Of a stretch of 64,000 bases of DNA, positions 51,727 to 60,072 are shown one piece after another. Source of the stretch: Porphyromonas catoniae ATCC 51270 (GTDB lineage Bacteria; Bacteroidota; Bacteroidia; Bacteroidales; Porphyromonadaceae); contig NZ_JDFF01000022.1 in assembly GCF_000565015.1 (NCBI RefSeq), forward strand, positions 1 through 64,000, written 5' to 3'. Position 1 is the first letter of the stretch. Each line of letters opens with the position of its first letter. The notes under the pieces are model-generated. The model made no database searches. It had not been told where the DNA came from and worked only from the letters and a program-made list of their open reading frames with translations. Made by a program: the position numbers and the translations under genes.

Positions 51727-52488
51727 TTACTTTGAGAAGAAGCTCGCACGCTCCTCGTAGCGACGGCTGACTACCTCCCAGTCAATGATATGCCAGATCT
51801 GCTTGAGATGCTCGGCACGTCTATTCTCGTAGTCGAGGTAGTAGGCGTGCTCCCAGACATCTATCCCGAGGATAGGGATAAGGCCAATCGTGACAGGGTT
51901 GCCCCCATTAGGCTCCTTGTCGATATAGAGGCTACCATGCTCATTTGCTGCTAGCCACAACCAGCCGGATCCGAAAATCGAAGTACCAGCCTTCTCAAAC
52001 CGCTCACGAAACTTCTCGAAGCTCCCAAAGCTACGTTTAATAGCCTCAGCCAGGGCACCCTTCGGCTCCTCGATCTGTTTCATATTGGCAGGTTTGAACT
52101 GCGTGAAGTACAGGTTGTGGTTCAGTAGCTGACCAGCATTGTCAAAGACCGAACCACTAGCGAACTTCACCAGCTTCACCAGATCCCGCTCCATGATCTT
52201 ATTCTCAACGAGTAGCTGGTTTAGCTTCGAGACATAGCCAGCTAAGTGCTTGCCATGGTGTAGCTTCACCGTACGCTCGCTGATCACAGGCTCAAGGGCG
52301 TTCGTTGCATAGGGTAGTGCAATGAGCTGGTGGACTGCGCCGTCTGCCATGCCCTGCTGGAGGGCAGCTGTGCGGGGCTGAAGCCCTGCCTCACTACTTA
52401 CCTTACCCCCCTCCTGTGCCGAGAGCATAGGGGTAGAGAGTAGGGAAAGGGTTAGGAGGGTCAGCGGGATGATGCTTCGTCTTTTCAT
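51727..52488 (-). CDS. Exported Fe/Mn superoxide dismutase
   Basis: Superoxide dismutase of the iron/manganese family with all four metal ligands: His in VKLHHGKHL near 82, His in QLLNHNLYF near 129, and Asp and His in GIDVWEHAYYLDY near 217-221. Secondary active-site residues Tyr of HLAGY and GSGWLWL are present. Unlike the cytosolic enzymes of about 190 residues, this one has 253, beginning with a signal peptide (MKRRSIIPLTLLTLSLLSTPMLSA) and about 28 linker residues before the SOD fold. It therefore acts in the periplasm or outside and detoxifies host or oxygen-derived superoxide. It lies 12 bp after a PepSY-like gene on the same strand. Confidence 0.92.
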   Translation of the reverse strand: MKRRSIIPLTLLTLSLLSTPMLSAQEGGKVSSEAGLQPRTAALQQGMADGAVHQLIALPYATNALEPVISERTVKLHHGKHLAGYVSKLNQLLVENKIMERDLVKLVKFASGSVFDNAGQLLNHNLYFTQFKPANMKQIEEPKGALAEAIKRSFGSFEKFRERFEKAGTSIFGSGWLWLAANEHGSLYIDKEPNGGNPVTIGLIPILGIDVWEHAYYLDYENRRAEHLKQIWHIIDWEVVSRRYEERASFFSK

Positions 52489-52500
52489 TGTAATAGTGGG

Positions 52501-52941
52501 TTAGTCGTCGTAGCGGACGAGCTGTAGCTTAGCGTTGAAGTACGCCTCCAGCCCTGAGCTCAGCTCTACCTTATATCCTCGTCCCTTACGCTCGATCTGC
52601 TTGATGGGGTCACCAGCATGGCGAGCATTGAGGGTCTTGGTAATCTGGGCTGGGATGAAGCCAAGGGGCATAGTGTTGTACTTAGCATCGACATCCTTCC
52701 ACAGACCATTGGAGTTGAAATCTATTTCTGTACCATCGGAGAGAGTTACCTCGTAGGTCGTGGACAGAAAGTCGCGATCCAGCTTGACTAGGACAGCGCT
52801 ACGGCCAGCGAAGTACTTGGTCACAAACTGCTGTGCAGCTTTAGGGAGCTCATTGAACTCGATGATGCGATCGTTATCTGCTCGGAGTGTCGTCACCGAC
52901 AGGGCGAGGAACGCGAGGGCAAAGGCCAAGAATCTCTTCAT
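52501..52941 (-). CDS. Exported PepSY-like (DUF2874) protein
   Basis: A 146-residue secreted protein: signal MKRFLAFALAFLALSVTTLRA, then two PepSY-like repeats. Each repeat has the pattern 'short helix with LPK/IPA, then strand': ELPKAAQQFVTKYFAG near 31-46 with YEVTLSDGTEIDFNSNG, and GFIPAQITKTLNARHAG near 98-114 with YKVELSSGLEAYFNA. The family is common in Bacteroidales periplasm; the role is unknown, possibly protease inhibition or protein binding. It lies 12 bp before the exported SOD and is probably co-transcribed. Family A array A5 lies 196 bp upstream. Confidence 0.82.
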   Translation of the reverse strand: MKRFLAFALAFLALSVTTLRADNDRIIEFNELPKAAQQFVTKYFAGRSAVLVKLDRDFLSTTYEVTLSDGTEIDFNSNGLWKDVDAKYNTMPLGFIPAQITKTLNARHAGDPIKQIERKGRGYKVELSSGLEAYFNAKLQLVRYDD

Positions 52942-53136
52942 AATGAATGTGAATCTATGTAGTTTATAAAATACGAAACTACCTTTATAACCAGCGGTAA
53001 GGAGAAAAGGTTGTTTTACACCAGTTTATTCTCAGTGTATGCGTGTATTTGGGCATGAGTTCATCAACCCTTTCAGATGTGGCTTGTATCGAGCTTATAC
53101 TGAATGAAATACGAAGGATGAAAAATTAGTGATGAC

Positions 53137-53244
53137 GAGTTACCATAAGTCGTTACAGAGAGTTGTGGTAACTTGCTTCAGCGAATTATAGTAAGTCCTC
53201 GAAGCGAGTTGTGGTAACTCGTTTAGACGAGTTATGGTAAGTTG
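53137..53244. repeat. Family A palindrome array A5, 5 units of 23 bp
   Basis: Units start at 53137, 53160, 53183, 53206 and 53229, exactly 23 bp apart; this is the most diverged copy (for example GAATTATAGTAAGTCC and GAGTTGTGGTAACTTG). The right flank, reversed (53289-53245), resembles the left flanks of A4 and A6, including CCTAAATA followed by GAGGCTT. The element is therefore inverted relative to those two. It occupies part of the 52942-53522 gap; the rest of that gap shows nothing else I can support. Confidence 0.92.
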
Positions 53245-53522
53245 TTATCGCCTCTTCACAAGCCTCGTATTTAGGGTGTTTGTGAAGGGTAGAGGAATAA
53301 GGTATACGGAGGAGGGAGGAGAGCTAAAAAGAAAAGAGCGAAGAAGCAGCCATCATAGGGCGTCATCTTAGTCTATGGACTGTGTAGATGAGCTTAACCG
53401 AATAGCTACTTCAACGCTACGTAGAGTGGCTATACCTAATGTGCCGAATGCGTGTTAATACATCATCAAGTGTCTAATTGCATGCACCCATGCCTGCCGC
53501 TCTTGGCTTGTTGTATTATTTC

Positions 53523-55241
53523 TTAGGACTGTCTCTCGACAAGCGAGGCAAAATCGCCGTGGCGAGCTAGCAAATCATCGGGAGTACCACACTCGGAGAC
53601 TGCACCATCTCGTAGCACAACCACTTGGTTGGCTCTACGGATGGTACGCATACGATGAGCTATGATTAGTACGGTCTTATCCTTCACTAGTTCGCTGATG
53701 CCTTCTTGCATCAACGTCTCATTCTCTACATCGAGGCTTGCCGTGGCTTCATCTAAGAGGATGACAGGGGCATTCTTCAGCAAGGCTCGTGCAATGCTGA
53801 TACGCTGTCTTTCACCTCCAGAGAGCTTCTGCCCATTCTCCCCGATTACAGTCTCGTAGCCGTCAGGTAGGCGGGTGATGAAGTCTTCGCAACGAGCTAG
53901 TCGAGCGGCTTCCCTCACCTCTTCGTCTGTAGCACTTTGCCTCCCGATACGGATGTTCTCCAGTACTGATGTGTTGAAAAGTACCACGTCCTGAAAGACA
54001 ATAGCGAAGTGGCTAAGTAGGGCTTCGGGATCAATCTTCGAAATGTCTTCTCCTCCCAGAGTAATCAGACCATTATCAATATCCCAGAAGCGGGCAGCAA
54101 GCTTTGCAATTGTACTCTTTCCTCCACCCGAAGGACCTACAAGTGCCGTGATCTCGCCTTGCTTGGCAGTAAAGGATATATCTCGAAGTACCTGCTTGCC
54201 TTCCTCGTAAGAGAAGTCCACATGAGAGAAGGTAATATCATAGCTACGGAGTGTGTAGTCGGTCTTCCCTATCTGTGTAGGCATCTCCTCTATCTCGCGC
54301 ATACGCTTGATACGTACATCGAGGTAGCTGAGGAGGATGGAGTAATTGAATACCTCCTCCACGGGAGCATATACCCCAGCACCAAAGACGAGGAAGATGA
54401 GGTACGTCATCAGGTCTACCTTACCTGTCTCTAGGAGGGTAATCCCCGTAATGATGACAGAGACGAGGCCTAGCTTGAGTAGAGCTACAGAGGTATTGAT
54501 CAGCACACTCCCCGTAAGCTCATCGCGAACCATCTCCTTCTCTAGGGCTATGAGTGAGAGATTGAGATCTCGCAGGTATGCCTCTTCCCCATTGTAAGCT
54601 TTGATCTCCCTAATGTTCTCGATGCCTTGTTGGATATCCTCCGTCACACGGCGCTTGAGCTGATAGTTCTCTACAAAGCGCTGGGCGACCAGCCTCCTAG
54701 CAAAGAGAATAACGACAAGTGCAAGAGGTACGACCCAGAAGATCGAGAGAGCTAATCGCCAATCATAGAAGAAGAGTCCGAGAGCTATGAGGAGAACACT
54801 AATGACCGCAGCAAAGAGTTGAGGCACAGCATGAGAGAAGGTATGCTCTAGCTCGGTATTGTCAGCCATCACTGTCGAAGTGAGGTCGGAGAGGTCATGT
54901 TGTCCGAAGAAGGCAAGCGGGAGGCGACGGAGCTTCTCCGCCACTCGTATTCTACGGTTTGCACTCTCGTTATAGACAGCCTCGAAGGTACTCTTGTATT
55001 GTAGTCCACTGAGTATATAGAGTATGACAGAGAAAGCGATAGCTAGCCCTGCATAGAGCGTCCAGCTATATGTCGGCTCGCCCATGCCCAGTAGTGGACG
55101 GAGGTAATCTGAGAGGAAAAGGAAGATAAAGGTGATGGGGAGGATAAAGGCAATGTTGAGTAACGTCGTATAGAGTACACCTCGCTTGAAGTCCCTCTCC
55201 CCAGAGGGTGAAAGGGCGAGGCGATGTTGAAGGAAAGTCAT
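53523..55241 (-). CDS. ABC exporter, fused membrane and ATPase domains (1)
   Basis: From the ATG at 55241 the product has 572 residues; the open frame runs further upstream but overlaps the neighbouring gene. Six membrane spans (about 25-310) are followed by an ATPase domain with Walker A GPSGGGKST near 380, Q-loop FQDVVLF, signature LSGGERQRISIARALL and Walker B VILLDEATASLD. It likely pairs with the upstream ABC protein as a heterodimer. The half-transporter layout recalls the YbtPQ/IrtAB group, which moves siderophores, but drug or lipid export is also possible. The stop is at 53523. Confidence 0.88.
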   Translation of the reverse strand: MTFLQHRLALSPSGERDFKRGVLYTTLLNIAFILPITFIFLFLSDYLRPLLGMGEPTYSWTLYAGLAIAFSVILYILSGLQYKSTFEAVYNESANRRIRVAEKLRRLPLAFFGQHDLSDLTSTVMADNTELEHTFSHAVPQLFAAVISVLLIALGLFFYDWRLALSIFWVVPLALVVILFARRLVAQRFVENYQLKRRVTEDIQQGIENIREIKAYNGEEAYLRDLNLSLIALEKEMVRDELTGSVLINTSVALLKLGLVSVIITGITLLETGKVDLMTYLIFLVFGAGVYAPVEEVFNYSILLSYLDVRIKRMREIEEMPTQIGKTDYTLRSYDITFSHVDFSYEEGKQVLRDISFTAKQGEITALVGPSGGGKSTIAKLAARFWDIDNGLITLGGEDISKIDPEALLSHFAIVFQDVVLFNTSVLENIRIGRQSATDEEVREAARLARCEDFITRLPDGYETVIGENGQKLSGGERQRISIARALLKNAPVILLDEATASLDVENETLMQEGISELVKDKTVLIIAHRMRTIRRANQVVVLRDGAVSECGTPDDLLARHGDFASLVERQS

Positions 55242-55275
55242 AAGACGTAATAGAAATAGAGGTGAATATGTCAGC

Positions 55276-57030
55276 TTAGATATTCCATGCCACTGCTTTG
55301 TGGTACTCAGCCCACATATGGGCATAGAGTCCACCTTGGGCGAGAAGTTCGTCATGTGTACCTTGCTCTGCGATACAACCCTTGTCAATGACAAGGATAT
55401 GGTCTATATGCTGGATCGTTGTCAAGCGATGTGCAATCATGAGTGCTGTTTTCCCTCGCATGAGTTCGGTGAGCGCTTGTTGGATTAAAGCTTCATTCTC
55501 TGGGTCTGCGAAGGCTGTAGCTTCATCGAGGATAACGATAGGTGCATCCTTCAGTAGGACACGAGCTAGTGCTATACGCTGCTGTTCTCCCCCTGAGAGA
55601 TATACTCCGTCCTTGCCCCCTATCTGTGTTTGGAGTCCTTTGGGTAGTTGCTCTACGAAGCTCTGGCACTGGGCAAGACGAAGTACCCGATGGATGTCCT
55701 CCTCTGTAGTGTGTGTAGACCCGTAGACAATGTTATCCCTCAGTGTGGTTTTAAAGAGGCGTGCATCTTGGAAGGCAAAGGATACCTCCCGCATGAGTTC
55801 TGTCTTGGCCATATCCCTTACATCCACACCTCCGATAGAGATTGTGCCTTCTGCTACGTCCCAGAAGCGAGGAACTAACCGTGCAATTGTCGTCTTTCCT
55901 CCGCCAGAGGGTCCTACAAGAGCAAATGTTTTCCCCTCAGGGATATGGAAGCTGATGTCTCGCAGGGTGTCTTCGCTTGCTCCAGGATAGCGAAATGAAA
56001 CATGCTCAAAACGTAGGTCATGTTGCTTGGGGAGAGATGTAACCTTGGGGTAAGATAGAGGCTCCGTACCTTGTGTTAGGCTCTCCATGCGGTCGATGGC
56101 TTGCCCCGCATTATAGAGCGAATACTGTAGGTTCATGATCTTCATGACACTCCCCGTAAGGATTGGGGTGATGAGGATATAGAGTAGCGTGTCAGAGATT
56201 GTCCCTCCATAGTCTCCTCCGTGATGGATGATAAGCATTGCTGTCGGGACGAGGAAGAAAGGAAGAGCATGAATAAATGTCTGATAGAGCTGCATCCTCA
56301 CCCTTAGACTCTTTGTGTACTGGGTGACTAGGTCTCGGTAATTAATTATGCTGTCATAAAATCGTTTAAACGAATAGACCGTCTGCTGGAAGACCTTAAC
56401 TACAGGGATCCCTCGTACATATTCCACAGCCTCACCACTGATTACCTCCAGAGCAGCAAGGTACTGCTTTTGGAAGGTATTTGTCTCGGCTTTCATCATT
56501 GTGGCTATCGTAAGGAATGCCAGTAGGATTGGTATGAGACATGCTAGCCCTAGCCTCCAGTCGAAGACAAAGATCAGAATGAAAACTAAGACAGGAGCTA
56601 GGATACTGCCCACTAGGTCTGGTAGGATATGAGCGATGAAGGTGTGCGTCTCTGAGGCATTCTCATCAATCACCTTGCGTATCCGCCCTCCACTCTGCCC
56701 GTCAAAGAAACCTAATGGCAGAGCGAGGAGTGAGTGCATGGCACGTCTACGCATGTTTACCTCCACACGGAAGGCTGCTAGATGTGATAGCATCCCCGAG
56801 GCAAAGTAGCAAACGAGACTTCCCACAGCTGTTGCGAGTGCCCACAGTGCGTAGCGCATCACATGGGTATACTCCACGCTCCCACTGAGGAGTGTACGGA
56901 TAATCAGCCAAATGAAGAAGTAGGGGAGAAGTGAAAGTACTCCACTCAGAGCAGAGAGGATGAGAGAGATGGGTAGTAGGCTCGTCCTGCCCTGCATATA
57001 GTCTTTGAAGCGTTTGAGTATATCCATCAT
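55276..57030 (-). CDS. ABC exporter, fused membrane and ATPase domains (2)
   Basis: A 584-residue half-transporter with six spans (about 20-310) and an ATPase with Walker A GPSGGGKTT near 370, signature LSGGEQQRIALARVLL and Walker B IVILDEATAFADPENE. The loop between spans has FFDGQSGGRIRKVIDENASE, with an Asn-Ala-Ser and Glu-Thr-His pattern found in the YbtPQ/IrtAB-like group as I recall it. It starts the two-gene unit; the second exporter begins 34 bp after the stop. TACCTTTG lies 66 bp upstream, and array A6 lies about 390 bp upstream. Confidence 0.88.
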   Translation of the reverse strand: MMDILKRFKDYMQGRTSLLPISLILSALSGVLSLLPYFFIWLIIRTLLSGSVEYTHVMRYALWALATAVGSLVCYFASGMLSHLAAFRVEVNMRRRAMHSLLALPLGFFDGQSGGRIRKVIDENASETHTFIAHILPDLVGSILAPVLVFILIFVFDWRLGLACLIPILLAFLTIATMMKAETNTFQKQYLAALEVISGEAVEYVRGIPVVKVFQQTVYSFKRFYDSIINYRDLVTQYTKSLRVRMQLYQTFIHALPFFLVPTAMLIIHHGGDYGGTISDTLLYILITPILTGSVMKIMNLQYSLYNAGQAIDRMESLTQGTEPLSYPKVTSLPKQHDLRFEHVSFRYPGASEDTLRDISFHIPEGKTFALVGPSGGGKTTIARLVPRFWDVAEGTISIGGVDVRDMAKTELMREVSFAFQDARLFKTTLRDNIVYGSTHTTEEDIHRVLRLAQCQSFVEQLPKGLQTQIGGKDGVYLSGGEQQRIALARVLLKDAPIVILDEATAFADPENEALIQQALTELMRGKTALMIAHRLTTIQHIDHILVIDKGCIAEQGTHDELLAQGGLYAHMWAEYHKAVAWNI

Positions 57031-57095
57031 ACTGTATTTATTTTTGGCTAGGTATGTCCTTCGGGGACTTCCTGATACCTACCTAGCTCTGGGGG

Positions 57096-57103
57096 CAAAG
57101 GTA
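57096..57103 (-). promoter_or_regulatory. -7 element of the ABC exporter unit
   Basis: Minus-strand TACCTTTG 66 bp before the start at 57030. Confidence 0.55.
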
Positions 57104-57371
57104 AGAAAGCCAGCTACTATTACCAAGCATTAATCGCCTCTTTATAAGCCTCTTTGAACGATGTGCAAGTTGTGTTTAGTCTCACCTTCTCCCCTCCTAC
57201 CTTGGGGGATGCTTCTTCCTCTAGTTCATTAGATACATATATGTGGGTATTTGCTGTATGCATAGTGTCATACGAGATCCCATGTACGTAACCACTATGA
57301 TGCAAGCTCGGTGCATAGGAAATAGTCGCTCATTGTCATTTAATTCTCTCTCCTTCTTTATTCGGTTACTA

Positions 57372-57545
57372 CCCTTTGTAAATGTGCCTAAATAGGGGCT
57401 TTTCGAGAGGGGCAAAACGACTTGCCATAACTCGCCGTAATGACTTACCATAACTCATTTAAACGACTTACCACAACTCGCTGCGACGAGTTATGGTAAG
57501 TCGTTTAGAGGCATCCTCACACATTCATATCAGCCTGGTTTACAG
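57372..57545. repeat. Family A element A6: flank plus 4 units of 23 bp
   Basis: Four units start at 57419, 57442, 57465 and 57488, exactly 23 bp apart; a fifth is absent. The left flank 57372-57418 matches that of A4 in 30 of 47 positions, and the right flank (AGGCATCCTCACACAT near 57509) resembles the tail of A3. Together these define a leader-array-tail element of at least 170 bp. It lies in the 57031-57725 gap between the exporter promoter and the polysaccharide locus; nothing else is evident there apart from a promoter and a terminator. Confidence 0.92.
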
Positions 57546-57613
57546 ATGACTAAACAGGGATATTGGCACAAGTAAACATGAGTGATTGAGGGAAAAGGAA
57601 GCATATCCAAACA

Positions 57614-57651
57614 AAGTAGCCCCTAGGTACTAGGGTACCTAGGGGCTACTT
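57614..57651 (-). terminator. Terminator of the SusC/D-GH18 locus
   Basis: AAGTAGCCCCTAGGTAC at 57614-57630 pairs perfectly with its complement at 57635-57651 over a 4-nt loop, about 75 bp after the stop of the last minus-strand gene of the locus. Confidence 0.8.
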
Positions 57652-57725
57652 CATGCCATCCCCTCAAGCAAGGGGACTAGAGATGTTGGGCTTCTTATGT
57701 AAAGACGCTCAACAAAGAGAAAGAA

Positions 57726-58895
57726 CTACTTGCCGTCCTCAAGTGGGAAGCGGAAGGGCTTACCATTATCATCTACGAAGGTTGATCCCTTCTTGTCGGT
57801 AATATGATAGCCATTCTTAGACCAATCCCAAATGCCCGTTTCATCCTCGGTAATAACACCGGTACTGGCATCACGCTTCTTACCATTGAGAGGGAAGTAG
57901 CAAATGAGGTTTTCGTCATTAGGATCGACCATCTTCCAGACCGAAGCCTTAATCTGTTCAGCCGTACGAGCAGATTTATAGATACGCACCTCACGCACCA
58001 GCTCATTCGCGCCACCGATCCAGACACCCTTCATCGTGTATACCTCACCGGGACGAATCTGGTCACGTGCAACCTCAACGCCATTTACGTAGACAATAAC
58101 ATTGGTATTGTCATAGACGAAGGAGAGCATGTACCACTCGTTGGGCTTGGCAGAAAGCTTATCAGCTGGTATATCAATCTGTCCACCGGCAGTCTTTATC
58201 TGTAGCTGATTGGTCTGAATGGTCACATCACCAAAGCGAATATAGATTTCGTGGTTGACACCACCATCCGTCTTACTACCGAAGACAGATCTATTATTCT
58301 GGCTATAAGCACTACGGCGAACCATTGCCTCGTACGTCCAAGTACCCGTAGAAACCGTCTCGGGGAACATCGAGACAATCTCACTACCACCTGACTTCCA
58401 GACTTTCGTCAACGTAATCTGGTTAATAAAGAGGTAAGCTTCCTTCTGAGAATTGATAATCTTGCTATCGCTTGAGACAATCTCCAAAGGAAGGGCATAC
58501 GTGCCACCTGAGAACTGGAGCCCCTTAATCTTAACTGGGATAGACAGGTGCGTCTGATTGGGAGCGAAGGTCAGTTCACTTGGGAGCTCATACATTGACT
58601 CAGGCAGGAGTACAAAGTTCGTGTTGTTCTCCTTATTATAACGGTCAAGCTGAGCCTTCCCTCCCGAGCGAATGGTAACCTTTACAGCAGAGCCCTGGGG
58701 CTTAGCAAGTGCCACACGCAGAGCCGTGTTAGTCTCATTTGCTCCATCCGCAAGGAAGAGCTGAGCCGAACCTGTTTCCTTGGGTACATAGACCCCTTGA
58801 GCCGTCTCAAACTGACCTGCGTTATCCTTATAAAGCTCGTTTTGGCAGCTCACCAGTAGAGCTGACGCAAAGAGCGCATATACTAGTTGCTTCAT
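57726..58895 (-). CDS. DUF1735/LamG-domain lipoprotein
   Basis: A 389-residue surface lipoprotein: signal MKQLVYALFASALLVSC with lipobox LVSC. An N-terminal DUF1735 (BT_3987-like) domain lies near 45-160 with the VTIRSGGKAQLDRYNK and SVPVKIKG-like strands (read ISIPVKIKG region near 118-126), and a concanavalin A-like LamG domain near 180-385 with WTYEAMVRR and VWIGGANELVREVRIYK. Such proteins bind glycans on the cell surface and accompany endo-beta-N-acetylglucosaminidases in polysaccharide loci. It begins 21 bp after the GH18 gene and ends 75 bp before a terminator, so it is the last gene of the locus. Confidence 0.85.
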   Translation of the reverse strand: MKQLVYALFASALLVSCQNELYKDNAGQFETAQGVYVPKETGSAQLFLADGANETNTALRVALAKPQGSAVKVTIRSGGKAQLDRYNKENNTNFVLLPESMYELPSELTFAPNQTHLSIPVKIKGLQFSGGTYALPLEIVSSDSKIINSQKEAYLFINQITLTKVWKSGGSEIVSMFPETVSTGTWTYEAMVRRSAYSQNNRSVFGSKTDGGVNHEIYIRFGDVTIQTNQLQIKTAGGQIDIPADKLSAKPNEWYMLSFVYDNTNVIVYVNGVEVARDQIRPGEVYTMKGVWIGGANELVREVRIYKSARTAEQIKASVWKMVDPNDENLICYFPLNGKKRDASTGVITEDETGIWDWSKNGYHITDKKGSTFVDDNGKPFRFPLEDGK

Positions 58896-58916
58896 GATTT
58901 TCTCTTTACTAGCTCA

Positions 58917-60053
58917 TTATTCGTTCTCGAACTTACCAGGCTTTGTCTTATTGGCATACTCAAGAGCCTGACGAAGCCATCGGTAAGGCAGATTGTTACT
59001 CTTGTCATATTCCATATGATAAGTCCCAATACCTGCGATACGGTTTCCATTGGGGAGGTCAAGAACACCATAGTCTGTGAGCTGATGCCCACCAGGCATA
59101 TTTTGGATAACTGGATCATTTGTGCTGTAGCCAGGTAGACCTCCATTTTTCCAGAACTTCTCGAACTCAACCGTGATGATTGTCTTCGATTGCCACTTAT
59201 CAAGGTGTGAACGTCTGATCTTATTCAGCACGTCTGAGGGACTACTTTCGTAATAGGCTTGATAGATATAGAAGTCTATCATCTTAGAAGCCTCAGTGGA
59301 AAGACAATAAGGCTCACCATCGAAGACCAGCATACGACCCTTGGGATGAAGGCGGTCATACATTGTTTTGACAAACTCGTACATGGCTTTATTACCATCA
59401 GGAGAGATCGTCGAGGAATTGGCGAGGTTACCTGAGTGTCCATAGTTAGGCTCGTAGTCGATATCAAAACCGTCAAAGTTATACTTCTCGATCGAGTCAC
59501 ACAGCGCATTGGCATAGGCACGTGCAGCAGCGACCTTGTCTCCACCACCCTTGACATTCAGCCAATATTCCTGTTCTCGCCCCTTATATTCGACAGGGGT
59601 GAGTGGACCACCTAGGTCTTGGACAATCCAGCAGAGTAATGCCTTCCCTCCATTGACCTTTTGGAAAAACTTCAAGTCTTCCTGCTGCGCCTTGGTCAGG
59701 GGAGGACGTGTACCCCAAATGGAGACAAAATCAACACCATCAGGAAGCATCTTTAATTGCTTCATGGGGTCTTTACCAAGCCCTGTCCAGTTCCCATACC
59801 AGCCGAACCCTCTTACATGAGGCTTCTTACGCTCCTCACGTACCTTAGCAAAGTATTCGCGCTGCTTGTCGGAGAGCTGATCCTCGGTACGTATGTCGAT
59901 GAGAGGAAGCTCCACCTTGGGCTTCTCTGGGGTGATACGCTCAATCGGTCCCTGATGCTCAGGGAAGGTCTTGCGCTCGGGTTCAGTCCACTTTGCACAA
60001 GAGGCAAAAGTGATCGTAGCCACAGCTACGAGTATATGATTTGTCAGCTTCAT
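58917..60053 (-). CDS. GH18 endo-beta-N-acetylglucosaminidase-type lipoprotein
   Basis: A 378-residue glycoside hydrolase family 18 protein: lipoprotein signal with lipobox FASC near 19, then a TIM barrel with the catalytic motif FDGFDIDYEP near 200-209, where the Glu is the proton donor and the Asp pair assists. The substrate-assisted mechanism requires an N-acetyl group. The DYEPNYG-type sequence and neighbourhood (SusC/SusD and DUF1735/LamG) match endo-beta-N-acetylglucosaminidases that cut the chitobiose core of N-glycans, not chitinases. It lies 19 bp after susD and 21 bp before the LamG gene. Confidence 0.88.
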   Translation of the reverse strand: MKLTNHILVAVATITFASCAKWTEPERKTFPEHQGPIERITPEKPKVELPLIDIRTEDQLSDKQREYFAKVREERKKPHVRGFGWYGNWTGLGKDPMKQLKMLPDGVDFVSIWGTRPPLTKAQQEDLKFFQKVNGGKALLCWIVQDLGGPLTPVEYKGREQEYWLNVKGGGDKVAAARAYANALCDSIEKYNFDGFDIDYEPNYGHSGNLANSSTISPDGNKAMYEFVKTMYDRLHPKGRMLVFDGEPYCLSTEASKMIDFYIYQAYYESSPSDVLNKIRRSHLDKWQSKTIITVEFEKFWKNGGLPGYSTNDPVIQNMPGGHQLTDYGVLDLPNGNRIAGIGTYHMEYDKSNNLPYRWLRQALEYANKTKPGKFENE

Positions 60054-60072
60054 GATTTAACTTGTCTTATTT

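Noticed and set aside
57120-57451. Small minus-strand frames between the exporters and array A6
   Set aside because: Low-quality products, no promoter or terminator of their own, and overlap with repeat flanks.
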